NCBI GenBank assembly: GCA_030447875.1
Contig: JAUJOA010000009.1
Span: forward strand, 1 to 64,000
Direction of reading: 5' to 3'
DNA from: Thermoleophilaceae bacterium
GTDB lineage: Bacteria > Actinomycetota > Thermoleophilia > Solirubrobacterales > Thermoleophilaceae
Length of the DNA stretch: 64,000 nucleotides
The position numbers and the translations under genes were made by a program. Positions within the stretch are counted from its first letter, which is position 1. Each line of letters starts with the position of its first letter. Below the pieces are notes generated by a model. That model worked only from the letters and a program-made list of their open reading frames with translations, did no database searches and was not told the origin of the DNA. Shown in pieces: positions 54,193 through 62,701 of the stretch.

Positions 54193-56664
54193 ATGGCGCC
54201 CCAGCGGCGAAGTAGACAACCGGCGCGAACGCGCACCAGGGCGAAGCGGTCCTCCTTCGCGCTCCCGCGCCTGCCCGCCCTCGAGCAGCGCCAGCTGGAC
54301 CTGATTGGGCTCGGCCTCGTGGCCTTCGCAGCCTTCCTCGCCTTTGTCTTCTACCTCGGGTGGGATGGGGGCGAGGTGGGCCAGGCGCTCGCCGACGCCT
54401 CCATCCTCCTCTTCGGCGGCGCCGGATACCTCACGCCCGTGCTGCTGTTCGGGGCCGGGGCCCTGCTCGTGCTGAAGCCCATGCTTCCCGCCATGCGCCC
54501 GTGGGGCACCGGCGCCGCGTGCCTCGTCACCGCGCTCGTGCTCGGCCTGGCCGCCGGCTCCCTCGGCTTCGGCTCGAGCCAGCCGGCGCGTATCGCCGCC
54601 TTCATGAGCGATCCCGACTTCCTGCGAAGCCACGGCGGCCTGGTCGGAGAGACGCTGTTCTGGGTCATGAAGACGTTGTTCCAGGAGATCGGGGCGCACA
54701 TCCTCTTCGTCTTCCTCTCCCTGATCGGGCTGCTCCTCCTCACCGGTGCCTCCCTCGCGGGGCTCGTCCAGGCGACCGGCGAGGGCGTGGCCTCGACCAC
54801 GCGCCGGGTGCGCGAGTCCACCAGCGAGTTCGCCGCTCTGGTCTCCGGGCACGAGCCCGCCGAGGCAGGCTCGGGGGCATCCTCGCCGTACTCCGGGGAC
54901 GACTCGGACGCCGCTCGGCACGACGATTCCCCGCCGGAGGTCGAGCCGGTGGTGAGGGCGACACACGTCGAGGCCCCGGTTCCGCGCGACGAGCGGGTGT
55001 CCGGCGACGATGAGGAGGACGGCCTCGCCGTCGAGGTGCCCGAGTTCGACCCGGACCAGGTGGCGACGCTCGAAGCCCGCTCGGAGGAGTCGCCGGTCGC
55101 GGGGACGGGCGCGGAGCGCGAGGTCGATCTCACGCCCCAAGGGCACCGTCGAACCCGCGTGGCGGAGGCCGACGATCTGGCCTACAACGTGCCGCCCAGC
55201 TCGTTCCTCGCGCGCTCGAAGGGCGCGGCGAAGGTCGACACCAAGGGGGAGCAGCGCACCGGCACGCTGCTCGTCGAGACGCTCCAGCACTTCGGCGTCG
55301 ACTCGAGCGTCGTCGGCACGGTCTCGGGGCCGCACGTCACGCGCTATGAGCTGCGCCTGGCGCCGGGCACCAAGATGTCCAAGATCTCCCAGCTGAAGGA
55401 CGACCTGGCATACGCGCTTGCGGCCACCGACGTGCGGATACTCGCCCCGATCCCCGGCAAGCAGGCCGTGGGCGTCGAGGTGCCGAACGAGGTGCGGCGG
55501 ATGGTCCATCTCGGCGACGTCTTCCAGGCTGCGCCGAAGGGCTGGTCACCGCTGACCGTGTGGCTCGGAAAGGACATCGCCGGGAAGGCGATCGGCACGG
55601 ACCTCGCCAAGCAACCGCACATCCTCGTAGCCGGCACTACCGGCTCGGGGAAGTCCGGCTGCGTGAACGCGATGCTGTCCTCGATCCTGCTCCGCGCCAC
55701 CCCGAACGAGGTCAAGCTGGTCCTCGTCGACCCGAAGCAGGTCGAGCTGAACCACTACGAGACCGTGCCGCACCTCCTTACGCCCGTCATCACGAGCCCG
55801 CGGCTCGCGGCGAACGCGCTCGCCAACCTGATCAAGGAGATGGAGGCGCGCTATTCCGTGATGAGCGAGGCTCGTGCCCGCAACCTCGTGGAGCTGAACC
55901 GGATGCGCGAGCGCGACGGCGAGCGTCCGCTTCCCTACATCCTCTGCGTGATCGACGAGCTCGCCGATCTGATGATGATCGCGCCGGGAGAGGTGGAGGA
56001 CGCGATCATCCGGCTGGCTCAGAAGTCGCGCGCCGTCGGCATCCATCTGCTGCTTGCCACGCAGCGCCCGAGCGCGGACATCATCACCGGGATGATCAAG
56101 GCGAACGTGCCGGCGCGGATCGCGTTCGCGGTCTCCTCGCAGACCGATTCCCGCGTGATTCTCGACCAGAACGGCGCGGAGTCCCTGTTGGGCCAGGGCG
56201 ACATGCTCTTCCGCCCGGCGTCAGAGTCGCGCGCCGCGCGGATTCAGGGCGCCTTCGTGACCGAGGAGGAGATAGAGAAGCTGACGAGCCACTGGGGCAC
56301 TCAGGGCGAGCCGGAGCTGCGCGAGGAGCTGCTCGAGGCCATCGAATCCGACGACACCGACGACCCGGGCGACTTCGATCCGGACGCCGACGACCTCCTG
56401 CCGGACGCGATCTCGACGGTCGTCCAGATGGGCACCGCGTCCACGTCGATGCTCCAGCGACGGCTGCGGGTCGGCTACACGCGCGCCGGAAGGCTGATCG
56501 ACATGATGGAGCGCCGCGGCGTCATCTCGGGCTACGAGGGCTCGAAGGCACGCCAGGTGCTGATCATGGAAGGCGACCTGCCGCGCGTCCTCGCCGCGCT
56601 CTCGGAGCCGTTCGAGCCGTCACCGGCACAGCCGGCGGCCACCGGCGCCGGCGACTCCGCCTAG
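54193..56664 (+). CDS. ftsK: FtsK/SpoIIIE DNA translocase
   Basis: 823 residues. Four N-terminal membrane helices lie between about residues 35 and 190, then an acidic linker. The motor has LDDLAYALA... alpha-domain sequence, Walker A in VAGTTGSGKSGCVNAMLSSI near residue 480 and Walker B in YILCVIDELADLMMIAPG. The C-terminal gamma winged helix (VVQMGTASTSMLQRRLRVGY, RAGRLIDMMERRGVISGYEG) is complete and would read KOPS-type sites. It pumps chromosome termini through the division septum. Confidence 0.95.
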   Translation: MAPQRRSRQPARTRTRAKRSSFALPRLPALEQRQLDLIGLGLVAFAAFLAFVFYLGWDGGEVGQALADASILLFGGAGYLTPVLLFGAGALLVLKPMLPAMRPWGTGAACLVTALVLGLAAGSLGFGSSQPARIAAFMSDPDFLRSHGGLVGETLFWVMKTLFQEIGAHILFVFLSLIGLLLLTGASLAGLVQATGEGVASTTRRVRESTSEFAALVSGHEPAEAGSGASSPYSGDDSDAARHDDSPPEVEPVVRATHVEAPVPRDERVSGDDEEDGLAVEVPEFDPDQVATLEARSEESPVAGTGAEREVDLTPQGHRRTRVAEADDLAYNVPPSSFLARSKGAAKVDTKGEQRTGTLLVETLQHFGVDSSVVGTVSGPHVTRYELRLAPGTKMSKISQLKDDLAYALAATDVRILAPIPGKQAVGVEVPNEVRRMVHLGDVFQAAPKGWSPLTVWLGKDIAGKAIGTDLAKQPHILVAGTTGSGKSGCVNAMLSSILLRATPNEVKLVLVDPKQVELNHYETVPHLLTPVITSPRLAANALANLIKEMEARYSVMSEARARNLVELNRMRERDGERPLPYILCVIDELADLMMIAPGEVEDAIIRLAQKSRAVGIHLLLATQRPSADIITGMIKANVPARIAFAVSSQTDSRVILDQNGAESLLGQGDMLFRPASESRAARIQGAFVTEEEIEKLTSHWGTQGEPELREELLEAIESDDTDDPGDFDPDADDLLPDAISTVVQMGTASTSMLQRRLRVGYTRAGRLIDMMERRGVISGYEGSKARQVLIMEGDLPRVLAALSEPFEPSPAQPAATGAGDSA

Positions 56665-56725
56665 GACGCAACCGGCCAGCCGCCCATGGTCGCCGGACCG
56701 CCCGTTCGGGGTGCGCTCGCGGTGG

Positions 56726-56731
56726 CAGAAT
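56726..56731 (+). promoter_or_regulatory. -10-like element for a leaderless rodZ-like transcript
   Basis: CAGAAT lies eight bases before the ATG at 56740; no Shine-Dalgarno sequence intervenes. Confidence 0.4.
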
Positions 56732-56739
56732 AGGCGCCG

Positions 56740-57531
56740 ATGCCGCCAGTTGGAGAGACGTTGCGTGAGGCGCGCCTGCGCCAGAAGATCGACATCGCCG
56801 AGGTGGAGACGGCCACCAAGATCCGCGCGAAGTACCTGCGCGCGCTCGAGAACGAGGAGTTCGACCGGCTCCCCGGGAGCACATACGTCAGAACGTTCCT
56901 TCGCACCTATGCGGAGTTCCTCGGACTGGATCCTCACTTGCTCGTCGAGGAGTACCGCATCCGGCACGAGCCCCCGACCGTCGAGGAGGTCGGACCGATC
57001 GCGCCCGCGCCTCAGCGCCGAAGGCGAGCGGAGAGCGGTTACCGGCAGCAGCTCGGAGGCGATGGCGGCCCCGGTCGCGGCGCCATCGTCGCCGGCCTCG
57101 TCATCGGCGTCCTCCTGCTGTTCCTGATCGTCGGCCTCGTGACCGGAGGTGAGGAGGAGCCCACCGACGCCGGCAGCCCGGTGGCCACGGATGCCTCGAG
57201 GACCGAGGACGGCGGCGGTGCGAGGAAGCGCCGGGAGCGCGACAGGAAGCCCTCGGGAGGCGACGAGGAGGTGGAGCTACGGATCACCCCGCTCGACGCC
57301 ACCTACGTATGCATCGACGACGGGGCGGGGAAGCGGGTGTTCGAGGGCACGCTGGCATCTCCGCGAACGTTCCGCAGCGAGACGCTCTTGATCAACCTGG
57401 GCCGCACCTCGGCCGAGCTCGAGCTGGACGGAAAGCCGGTCGAAGTGCCGCAGAGCTCGACGCCGGTCGGGTACGAGTTCTCCTCCGACGGCGAGCAGGA
57501 GCTACCCGCTGGCGAGCGACCCTGCACGTGA
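56740..57531 (+). CDS. RodZ-like helix-turn-helix membrane protein with DUF4115
   Basis: 263 residues. The N-terminal HTH_25 is [20 protein letters not shown] with [20 protein letters not shown] and [16 protein letters not shown], a single transmembrane helix follows near residue 113 ([19 protein letters not shown]), and the extracytoplasmic DUF4115 beta domain is [20 protein letters not shown]. This is the RodZ layout, which links MreB-type cell-shape machinery to the membrane. The C-terminus ends with a Cys three residues from the stop in GERPCT. cinA overlaps by GTGA. Confidence 0.85.
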   Translation: MPPVGETLREARLRQKIDIAEVETATKIRAKYLRALENEEFDRLPGSTYVRTFLRTYAEFLGLDPHLLVEEYRIRHEPPTVEEVGPIAPAPQRRRRAESGYRQQLGGDGGPGRGAIVAGLVIGVLLLFLIVGLVTGGEEEPTDAGSPVATDASRTEDGGGARKRRERDRKPSGGDEEVELRITPLDATYVCIDDGAGKRVFEGTLASPRTFRSETLLINLGRTSAELELDGKPVEVPQSSTPVGYEFSSDGEQELPAGERPCT

Positions 57532-58817
57532 GCGCACGTGCGGGAATCGTCGTGACGGGCACCGAGGTCCTCAGCGGGCGGGTACGCGATCGCAACGGCC
57601 CGTGGCTGGCCGACCGTCTGGGCGAGCTCGGCATCGAGCTCGCCCACGTCACGATCTGCGCGGATCGGCGAGAGGACCTGGAGGCTCAACTGCGCTTCAT
57701 GGCCGACCAGCGGGTGGACGTGATCATCACGACCGGCGGGCTCGGCCCGACCGCTGACGACCTTACGCTCGAGGTCGTGGCCGCCTTCATGGGCCGGCCG
57801 CTGCAGCTCGACGAGGCGCTGGAGCGCCGGATCGCAGAGATCCTCAAGCCCTTGACCAGGCGCTGGAAGAACATCGACCCGGAGGCCGTCCGGGCAGCCA
57901 ACCGGAAGCAGGCGCTGGTGCCCGCGGGCGCTGCGGTCATCGAGCCGGCCGGCACGGCGCCCGGAATGGTGGTGCCGCCGCAGAACGGCACGGGTCCGGC
58001 GGTCGTGGTCCTGCCCGGTCCGCCGCGCGAGCTTCACGAGATGTGGTCGGTGGCAACGCGAACGGACGCCTTCCGGATCGGCCACGCGGGGCGGCACGGT
58101 CTACCGCCAGCACGAGCTGCGGCTGTTCGGGATCCCCGAGTCCGAGATCGCCGAGACGCTGCGGGCGGCAAAGGGGCGCATCGAGGACCTCGACGCGCTC
58201 GAGATCACGACGTGCCTCCGGCGTGGGGAGGTCGAGCTGGTCGCGCGCCATGAGCCGGGTTCGACCGCCGCCTGGGAAGGGCTGTACGCGCTGATCGCCG
58301 AGCGCCACGGGAACACGCTCTTCTCGACGGACGGGTCGAGCGTCGACCAGCAGGTGGCCGACCTGCTCCAGGGCCGGCGCATCGGCCTCGCGGAGTCGTG
58401 CACCGGCGGCCTGATGGCCGCGCGGCTCACGGAGCGACCGGGGGCGTCTGGCTACGTCGCCGGCGGTGTCGTGAGCTACTCGAATGAGGCCAAGCAGTCG
58501 CTGCTCGGGGTTCAGCCGGCCGTGATCGAGCGTCATGGGGCGGTCTCGCCCGAGCCGCCTCGGCGATGGCCGACGGGGCGCTCGCGCGGTTCGAGGCGGA
58601 TACGGCACTCGCCATCACCGGCGTGGCCGGCCCGGACGGGGGGACGGAGGCGAAGCCCGTCGGCTACGTCTGCTGGTCGGCTAAGCGGACGGACGGCGCC
58701 GAGCTGGCGCGCGACATCAGCCTGCCGGGCGATCGAGCCGAGGTCCGCGACCGCTCGACGACGGTGGGCATGCATCTGCTTCGCCGGCTGCTCCGTGGCG
58801 AAGAGTTCCCGCTCTGA
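57528..58817 (+). CDS. cinA: CinA-like competence/damage and NMN amidohydrolase protein, two frameshifts
   Basis: Start GTG 57528. The N-terminal MoCF/CinA domain ([52 protein letters not shown]) breaks near 58080, then resumes as [20 protein letters not shown]. The C-terminal amidase domain has [20 protein letters not shown] and [21 protein letters not shown] second break near 58555 fits one lost G (GAGCC for GAGGCC), after which [19 protein letters not shown] completes it. Restored, it is a normal two-domain CinA of about 425 residues. cinA-thpR-recA order is usual in actinobacteria and Firmicutes relatives. Confidence 0.85.
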
Positions 58818-59426
58818 GCGACTCGGGTCGCCGCGGGCGCGCCTCTTCGTAGCGCTCGACCTGCCGGAGGAGGCCCGTCGCCGGCTCGCCGGGTGGCGCG
58901 ACGAGGCCATCGCCGGTCGAGAGGACCTTCGTCCCGTGACGGCGGAGGCGCTGCATGTGACGCTCGCCTTCCTCGGCTGGCGGGCGGAGAGAGGAGGTGG
59001 AGCGGATCGCAGAGACGATGAGCCGAGCGGTGGAGGGCCTCCCTGTCCGGGCCTGGCGCCAAGCGGCGTCAAGGCGGTTCCCCGGCGAGCACCACGCCTG
59101 TTCGCGCTCGATCTCGACGACGAGGGTGGTCGGGCCGCGGCCGTTCAGCGCGCGGTGGAGGGGCGCTCGCCGCACGCTGCTTCTACGAGCCGGAGGCGCG
59201 ACCCTGGTGGCCACACCTGACGCTCGCGCGCGTCAAGCGCGGTCGCCGCGCGAGCGCACTCGAGGCGCCGTCTCCGCCGCCGGTGCTCTTCCGGGCCGCC
59301 GAGGTGACGCTCTATCGCTCCACGCTGCGCCCGCAGGGAGCGCTCTACGAGCCGCTCGCGCGACGTCGCTCGGTCGCCCCGGCTGAATGGCTGGTCGTCA
59401 CTCGGGTGTCGGAGAATCGTCACTGA
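58816..59426 (+). pseudogene. thpR: RNA 2',3'-cyclic phosphodiesterase, multiply frameshifted
   Basis: Both catalytic HxTx motifs are present, LHVTLAFLG and PHLTLARVK, with ARLFVALDLPEEARRRLAGW at the N-terminus and a C-terminus [20 protein letters not shown]. The pieces lie in three frames (breaks near 58995, 59050 and 59165). The 59050 break fits one missing C. The start cannot be fixed: a CTG overlaps the cinA stop but is out of frame with the first block. The family opens 2',3'-cyclic phosphates on RNA ends. Probably an intact gene in the organism. Confidence 0.75.
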
Positions 59427-59496
59427 GCGCGCGCGCACAACCCGTCCGATCGCCCCTCTAGCTTCTGTCGTTCTCACAGACAGCGAGGAGCACCGG

Positions 59497-60636
59497 ATGG
59501 ACAAGGAGCAGGAGAAGGTCGCAAAGGCACGCGACTCAGCGCTTAACGGGGCGCTGACCCAGATCGAGCGACAGTTCGGCAAGGGCTCGATCATGCGCAT
59601 GGGCGACGAGGATGCGGCCGTGAAGGTAGCCGCGATCCCGACCGGCGCCCTGTCGCTCGATCTCGCGCTCGGAGTGGGCGGCCTACCGCGCGGGCGGATC
59701 GTCGAGATCTTCGGCCCCGAGTCCTCGGGTAAGACCACGATGATCTACCACGTCCTCGCCGAGGCCCAGAAGAAGGGTGGCATCTGCGCGTTCGTCGACG
59801 CCGAGCACGCGATGGACCCAATCTACGCGAAGCGCATCGGGGTCGACGTCGACGAGCTGCTCGTCTCGCAGCCCGACCACGGCGAGCAGGCGCTCGAGAT
59901 CGCCGATCTGCTGATCCGCTCCGGTGCCGTCGACGTCGTGGCGATCGACTCGGTCGCCGCGCTCACGCCGCGGGCCGAGCTCGAGGGTCAGATGGGCGAC
60001 CAGACCGTCGGGCTCCAGGCGCGGATGATGAGTCAGGCGATGCGCAAGCTGGCCGGCAACCTGAACCGCGCCAACACGCTCTGCGTCTTCACGAACCAGA
60101 TCCGCGAGAAGGTCGGGGTGATGTTCGAAGTCCTGGAGACCCAGCCGGGCGGTCGCGCGCTCAAGTTCTATTCATCCCAGCGGCTCGACATCCGTCGGAT
60201 CGAGACACTGAAGGACGGGACCGAGGCGGTCGGGAACCGCGTCCGCGTCAAGGTCGTCAAGAACAAGGTCGCGGCGCCGTTCCGTCAGGCCGAGTTCGAC
60301 ATCGAGTACGGGCAGGGCATCTCCTCCGAGGGCTGCATCCTCGACCTCGGCATCGACCACAAGATCGTCCAGAAGTCGGGCTCGTTCTTCTCGCTCGGTG
60401 ACGAGCGCCTCGGCCAGGGCCGCAACAACGCGAAGGCGTACCTGCGGGAGAACCCAGACCTCGCGAAGAGAATCGAGGATGAGATCTACACGGCGGTCGG
60501 TCTCGAGCGCGGGGATCCGGCCACGGGCCTAGAGAGCGCGAACGGCGCCGGTCCGACCGAGGTGGAAGGGGAGCATCCCGATGCGATCGTGGAGCCCTCG
60601 CCGGTACAGGAGCCGGAGGAGCAGGCCGCTGCTTAG
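59497..60636 (+). CDS. recA: Recombinase A
   Basis: 379 residues; CGAGGAG seven bases upstream supports ATG 59497. [20 protein letters not shown], Walker [24 protein letters not shown]-like box, [20 protein letters not shown] (loop L1/L2 region) and [20 protein letters not shown] are near consensus, with an acidic tail ending EPEEQAAA. It performs strand exchange and triggers the SOS response. No canonical LexA box was recognised upstream; only a TCTGT/ACAGA imperfect repeat is seen. recX is not downstream. Confidence 0.97.
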   Translation: MDKEQEKVAKARDSALNGALTQIERQFGKGSIMRMGDEDAAVKVAAIPTGALSLDLALGVGGLPRGRIVEIFGPESSGKTTMIYHVLAEAQKKGGICAFVDAEHAMDPIYAKRIGVDVDELLVSQPDHGEQALEIADLLIRSGAVDVVAIDSVAALTPRAELEGQMGDQTVGLQARMMSQAMRKLAGNLNRANTLCVFTNQIREKVGVMFEVLETQPGGRALKFYSSQRLDIRRIETLKDGTEAVGNRVRVKVVKNKVAAPFRQAEFDIEYGQGISSEGCILDLGIDHKIVQKSGSFFSLGDERLGQGRNNAKAYLRENPDLAKRIEDEIYTAVGLERGDPATGLESANGAGPTEVEGEHPDAIVEPSPVQEPEEQAAA

Positions 60637-61007
60637 CGCCTCCTCGGGCGTTTGCTCGGGTCGATCGCCGCCGGGTTCAGTTCGTCGGCTTGCGTTGCCC
60701 GCTGCACGGGGATACTCTTCACAAGCGGCCTGCTCGGCCGCCGTAAGTACTTAACACCAGCAAATCGGCTGTTTTGAAAGCGGGCCTTGCGAGGCTTAAC
60801 GAAGAAGCTTTGAGACCCTCCAACCGTTACCGATCCCGCGACGAGCTCGAGAGGAGACGTAGAGCGCGTCCATAGCCGTATGTCCCGCGCGCCCGTGCGG
60901 TGCGCGCCCGCTGATGACCCGCCCTGGTGTCTTGCGGCGCCGAGTCGCCCCGCATAAAGATGCCGATACTTGACCGGCGCCGAGCGCCGGAACGGGAGAG
61001 CGGAGAC
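60637..61007 (+). other. 371-base non-coding stretch between recA and rny
   Basis: The longest gene-free stretch in the window. It is AT-richer in the middle than its flanks. Visible items are GCGGCC-TGCTC-GGCCGC (60725-60741), a palindromic AAGTACTT close behind it, a GC-rich imperfect inverted repeat around 60886-60910, and the rny promoter candidate. No tRNA, recX or conserved small ORF was found. A small RNA is possible but nothing identifies one. Confidence 0.5.
60932..60960 (+). promoter_or_regulatory. Promoter candidate for rny
   Basis: TTGCGG (60932-60937) and TAAAGA (60955-60960) are separated by 17 bases, the best -35/-10 spacing seen here. Transcription would start near 60967, about 40 bases before the rny ATG. 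Confidence 0.5.
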
Positions 61008-62525
61008 ATGGAGTTCGTGCTGGCGGTGGTGTTGGCGGCCTCGTTAGGGGGTCTTTTCGCGCTGCTGTTGCAGCGCTCAAGGGCCGGCCGAGAAGCGGCC
61101 GGCGGGACCGTCGCGGTGGTGCCCTCGGCACCCGCCGCGCCACAACCGCGCGAAGCGCCGCCGACCTCGGCGACCGAGACCGCTCGCGAGACCGACGGCC
61201 TGGCGGACGAGCTCCGCGAGCGCCGGTCGGAGATCGGTCGGATCGAGGAGCAGTTGCTAGACCGGGAGCGGAAGCTCGACGCGCGCTCCGGAGAGCTCGC
61301 TCGAAGAGAGGAGTCGCTCGAGGACCGTGACCGCAATCTCGAGCGGACCGCCGCCCAGCTGAAGGAAGCGCGGCGCGAGCACGTGCGCGAGCTCGAGCGG
61401 ATCGCCGGGCTCAGCGCCGCCCAGGCACGGCAGGTCCTGCTGCGGGAGCTCGAGGACGAGCTCCGCCACGACAGCGCTCGGCTGATCCGCCAGGTCGAGG
61501 AGGAGACCCGCCGCGACGCGCACCGGCGCGCGCGCAGCATCCTCTCCGCCTGCATGCAGCGCCTGGCCGGAGGCCACGCCGCCGAGACCACGGTGTCCGT
61601 GGTCCCCCTCCAGTCCGATGACCTGAAGGGCCGCATCATCGGTCGCGAGGGCCGCAACATCCGCGCCCTCGAGACGCTCACCGGAGTCGACTTCATCATC
61701 GATGACACGCCCGGCACGGTCGTCCTCTCAGCCTTCGACGGCGTGAGGCGCGAGATCGCGAGGATCACGCTCGAGAAGCTTCTCCAAGACGGGCGCATAC
61801 AGCCGGCGCGCGTCGAGGAGGTCTACTACCAGTCCCGCTCCGAGATCGAGAATCGGATCGCCGAGGCGGGGGAGCAGGCGGTGTTCGAAGCCGGCATCGG
61901 AGCGTTGCACCCCGAGCTGACCAAGCTCCTCGGGCGCCTTCACTACCGCACGAGCTACGGGCAGAACGTCCTCGCGCACTCGATCGAGTGCGCGCACCTC
62001 GCGGCGATGATCGGGGACGAGCTCGGCGCCAGCGCCAAGACGGCGCGCCGGGCCGCCCTGTTGCACGACATCGGAAAGGCGGTAACGCACGAGATCGAGG
62101 GACCCCACGCGCTGGTCGGGGGAGACCTCGCCCGCCGGTACAAGGAGCCCGAGGCGGTCGCTCACGCGATGGAGGCGCATCACAACGAGGTGGAGCTCCA
62201 GACGATCGAGGCGGTGATCGTCCAGATCGCCGACGCGCTGTCGGGCGCGCGCCCGGGTGCCCGAGGGGAGTCCCTCGAGCATTACGTCAAGCGGCTCCGC
62301 GACCTCGAGGAGATAGCGCGGCGACACTCGGGCGTCGAGAAGGTCTACGCCATGCAGGCCGGCCGCGAGATTCGAGTGGTCGTGCGACCGGAGGACGTGG
62401 ACGACGACACGGCGTCGTTGCTGTCACATCGGATCGCGCGGGACCTGGAGAAGGAGCTGGAGTACGCGGGGCAGATCAAGGTGACGGTGATTCGCGAGAG
62501 TCGGTCGGTCGACTATGCGAAGTAG
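61008..62525 (+). CDS. rny: Ribonuclease Y
   Basis: 505 residues from ATG 61008, after GCGGAG; the track start at 60927 is upstream of the membrane helix. One N-terminal helix (FVLAVVLAASLGGLFALLL), a long coiled coil from about 60 to 190, the KH domain LKGRIIGREGRNIRALETLT, and the HD domain with HSIECAHLAAMIGD, ALLHDIGKAVTHEIEGPHAL and AMEAHHNEVE. This membrane-anchored endonuclease starts mRNA decay. Its presence points to a deep-branching actinobacterium, since the better-known ones use RNase E. Confidence 0.95.
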   Translation: MEFVLAVVLAASLGGLFALLLQRSRAGREAAGGTVAVVPSAPAAPQPREAPPTSATETARETDGLADELRERRSEIGRIEEQLLDRERKLDARSGELARREESLEDRDRNLERTAAQLKEARREHVRELERIAGLSAAQARQVLLRELEDELRHDSARLIRQVEEETRRDAHRRARSILSACMQRLAGGHAAETTVSVVPLQSDDLKGRIIGREGRNIRALETLTGVDFIIDDTPGTVVLSAFDGVRREIARITLEKLLQDGRIQPARVEEVYYQSRSEIENRIAEAGEQAVFEAGIGALHPELTKLLGRLHYRTSYGQNVLAHSIECAHLAAMIGDELGASAKTARRAALLHDIGKAVTHEIEGPHALVGGDLARRYKEPEAVAHAMEAHHNEVELQTIEAVIVQIADALSGARPGARGESLEHYVKRLRDLEEIARRHSGVEKVYAMQAGREIRVVVRPEDVDDDTASLLSHRIARDLEKELEYAGQIKVTVIRESRSVDYAK

Positions 62526-62548
62526 GGCTCGGGCGCCTGGGGGAGCTC

Positions 62549-62614
62549 CGGTGTCCCTTTCCTGGGGCTCGCTCGCGCTTCGCGCTCGCTACACGCCCCT
62601 GTAAAGGGACACCG
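62549..62614 (+). repeat. 66-base hairpin element between rny and miaB
   Basis: CGGTGTCCCTTT (62549-62560) and AAAGGGACACCG (62603-62614) are perfectly complementary over 12 bases. GGGGC/GCCCC extends the stem inside, and the apex GCGCTTCGCGC forms its own hairpin. There is no T-run after it, so it is not a classical terminator. The compact symmetric structure resembles a REP/MITE-like intergenic palindrome. Confidence 0.75.
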
Positions 62615-62688
62615 TCGCCCCCGCACGCTCGAGTCAGGGCTCGAGTCCCGCCGACACTCGCCTGCCCCGCTAGTGCTTTGGGCGGGGG

Positions 62689-62694
62689 TATCGT
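62689..62694 (+). promoter_or_regulatory. -10-like element for a leaderless miaB transcript
   Basis: TATCGT lies seven bases before the miaB ATG, with no Shine-Dalgarno sequence between. TGCTTT lies about 10 bases further upstream and is too close to be a -35. Confidence 0.45.
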
Positions 62695-62701
62695 TGGGCC
62701 G

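Noticed and set aside
59440-59496. LexA/SOS box upstream of recA
   Set aside because: Only TCTGT...ACAGA is seen; the actinobacterial GAAC-N4-GTTC type motif is absent.
62549-62614. Rho-independent terminator after rny
   Set aside because: The hairpin is strong but is followed by CGTCGCCCCC, not a T-run.
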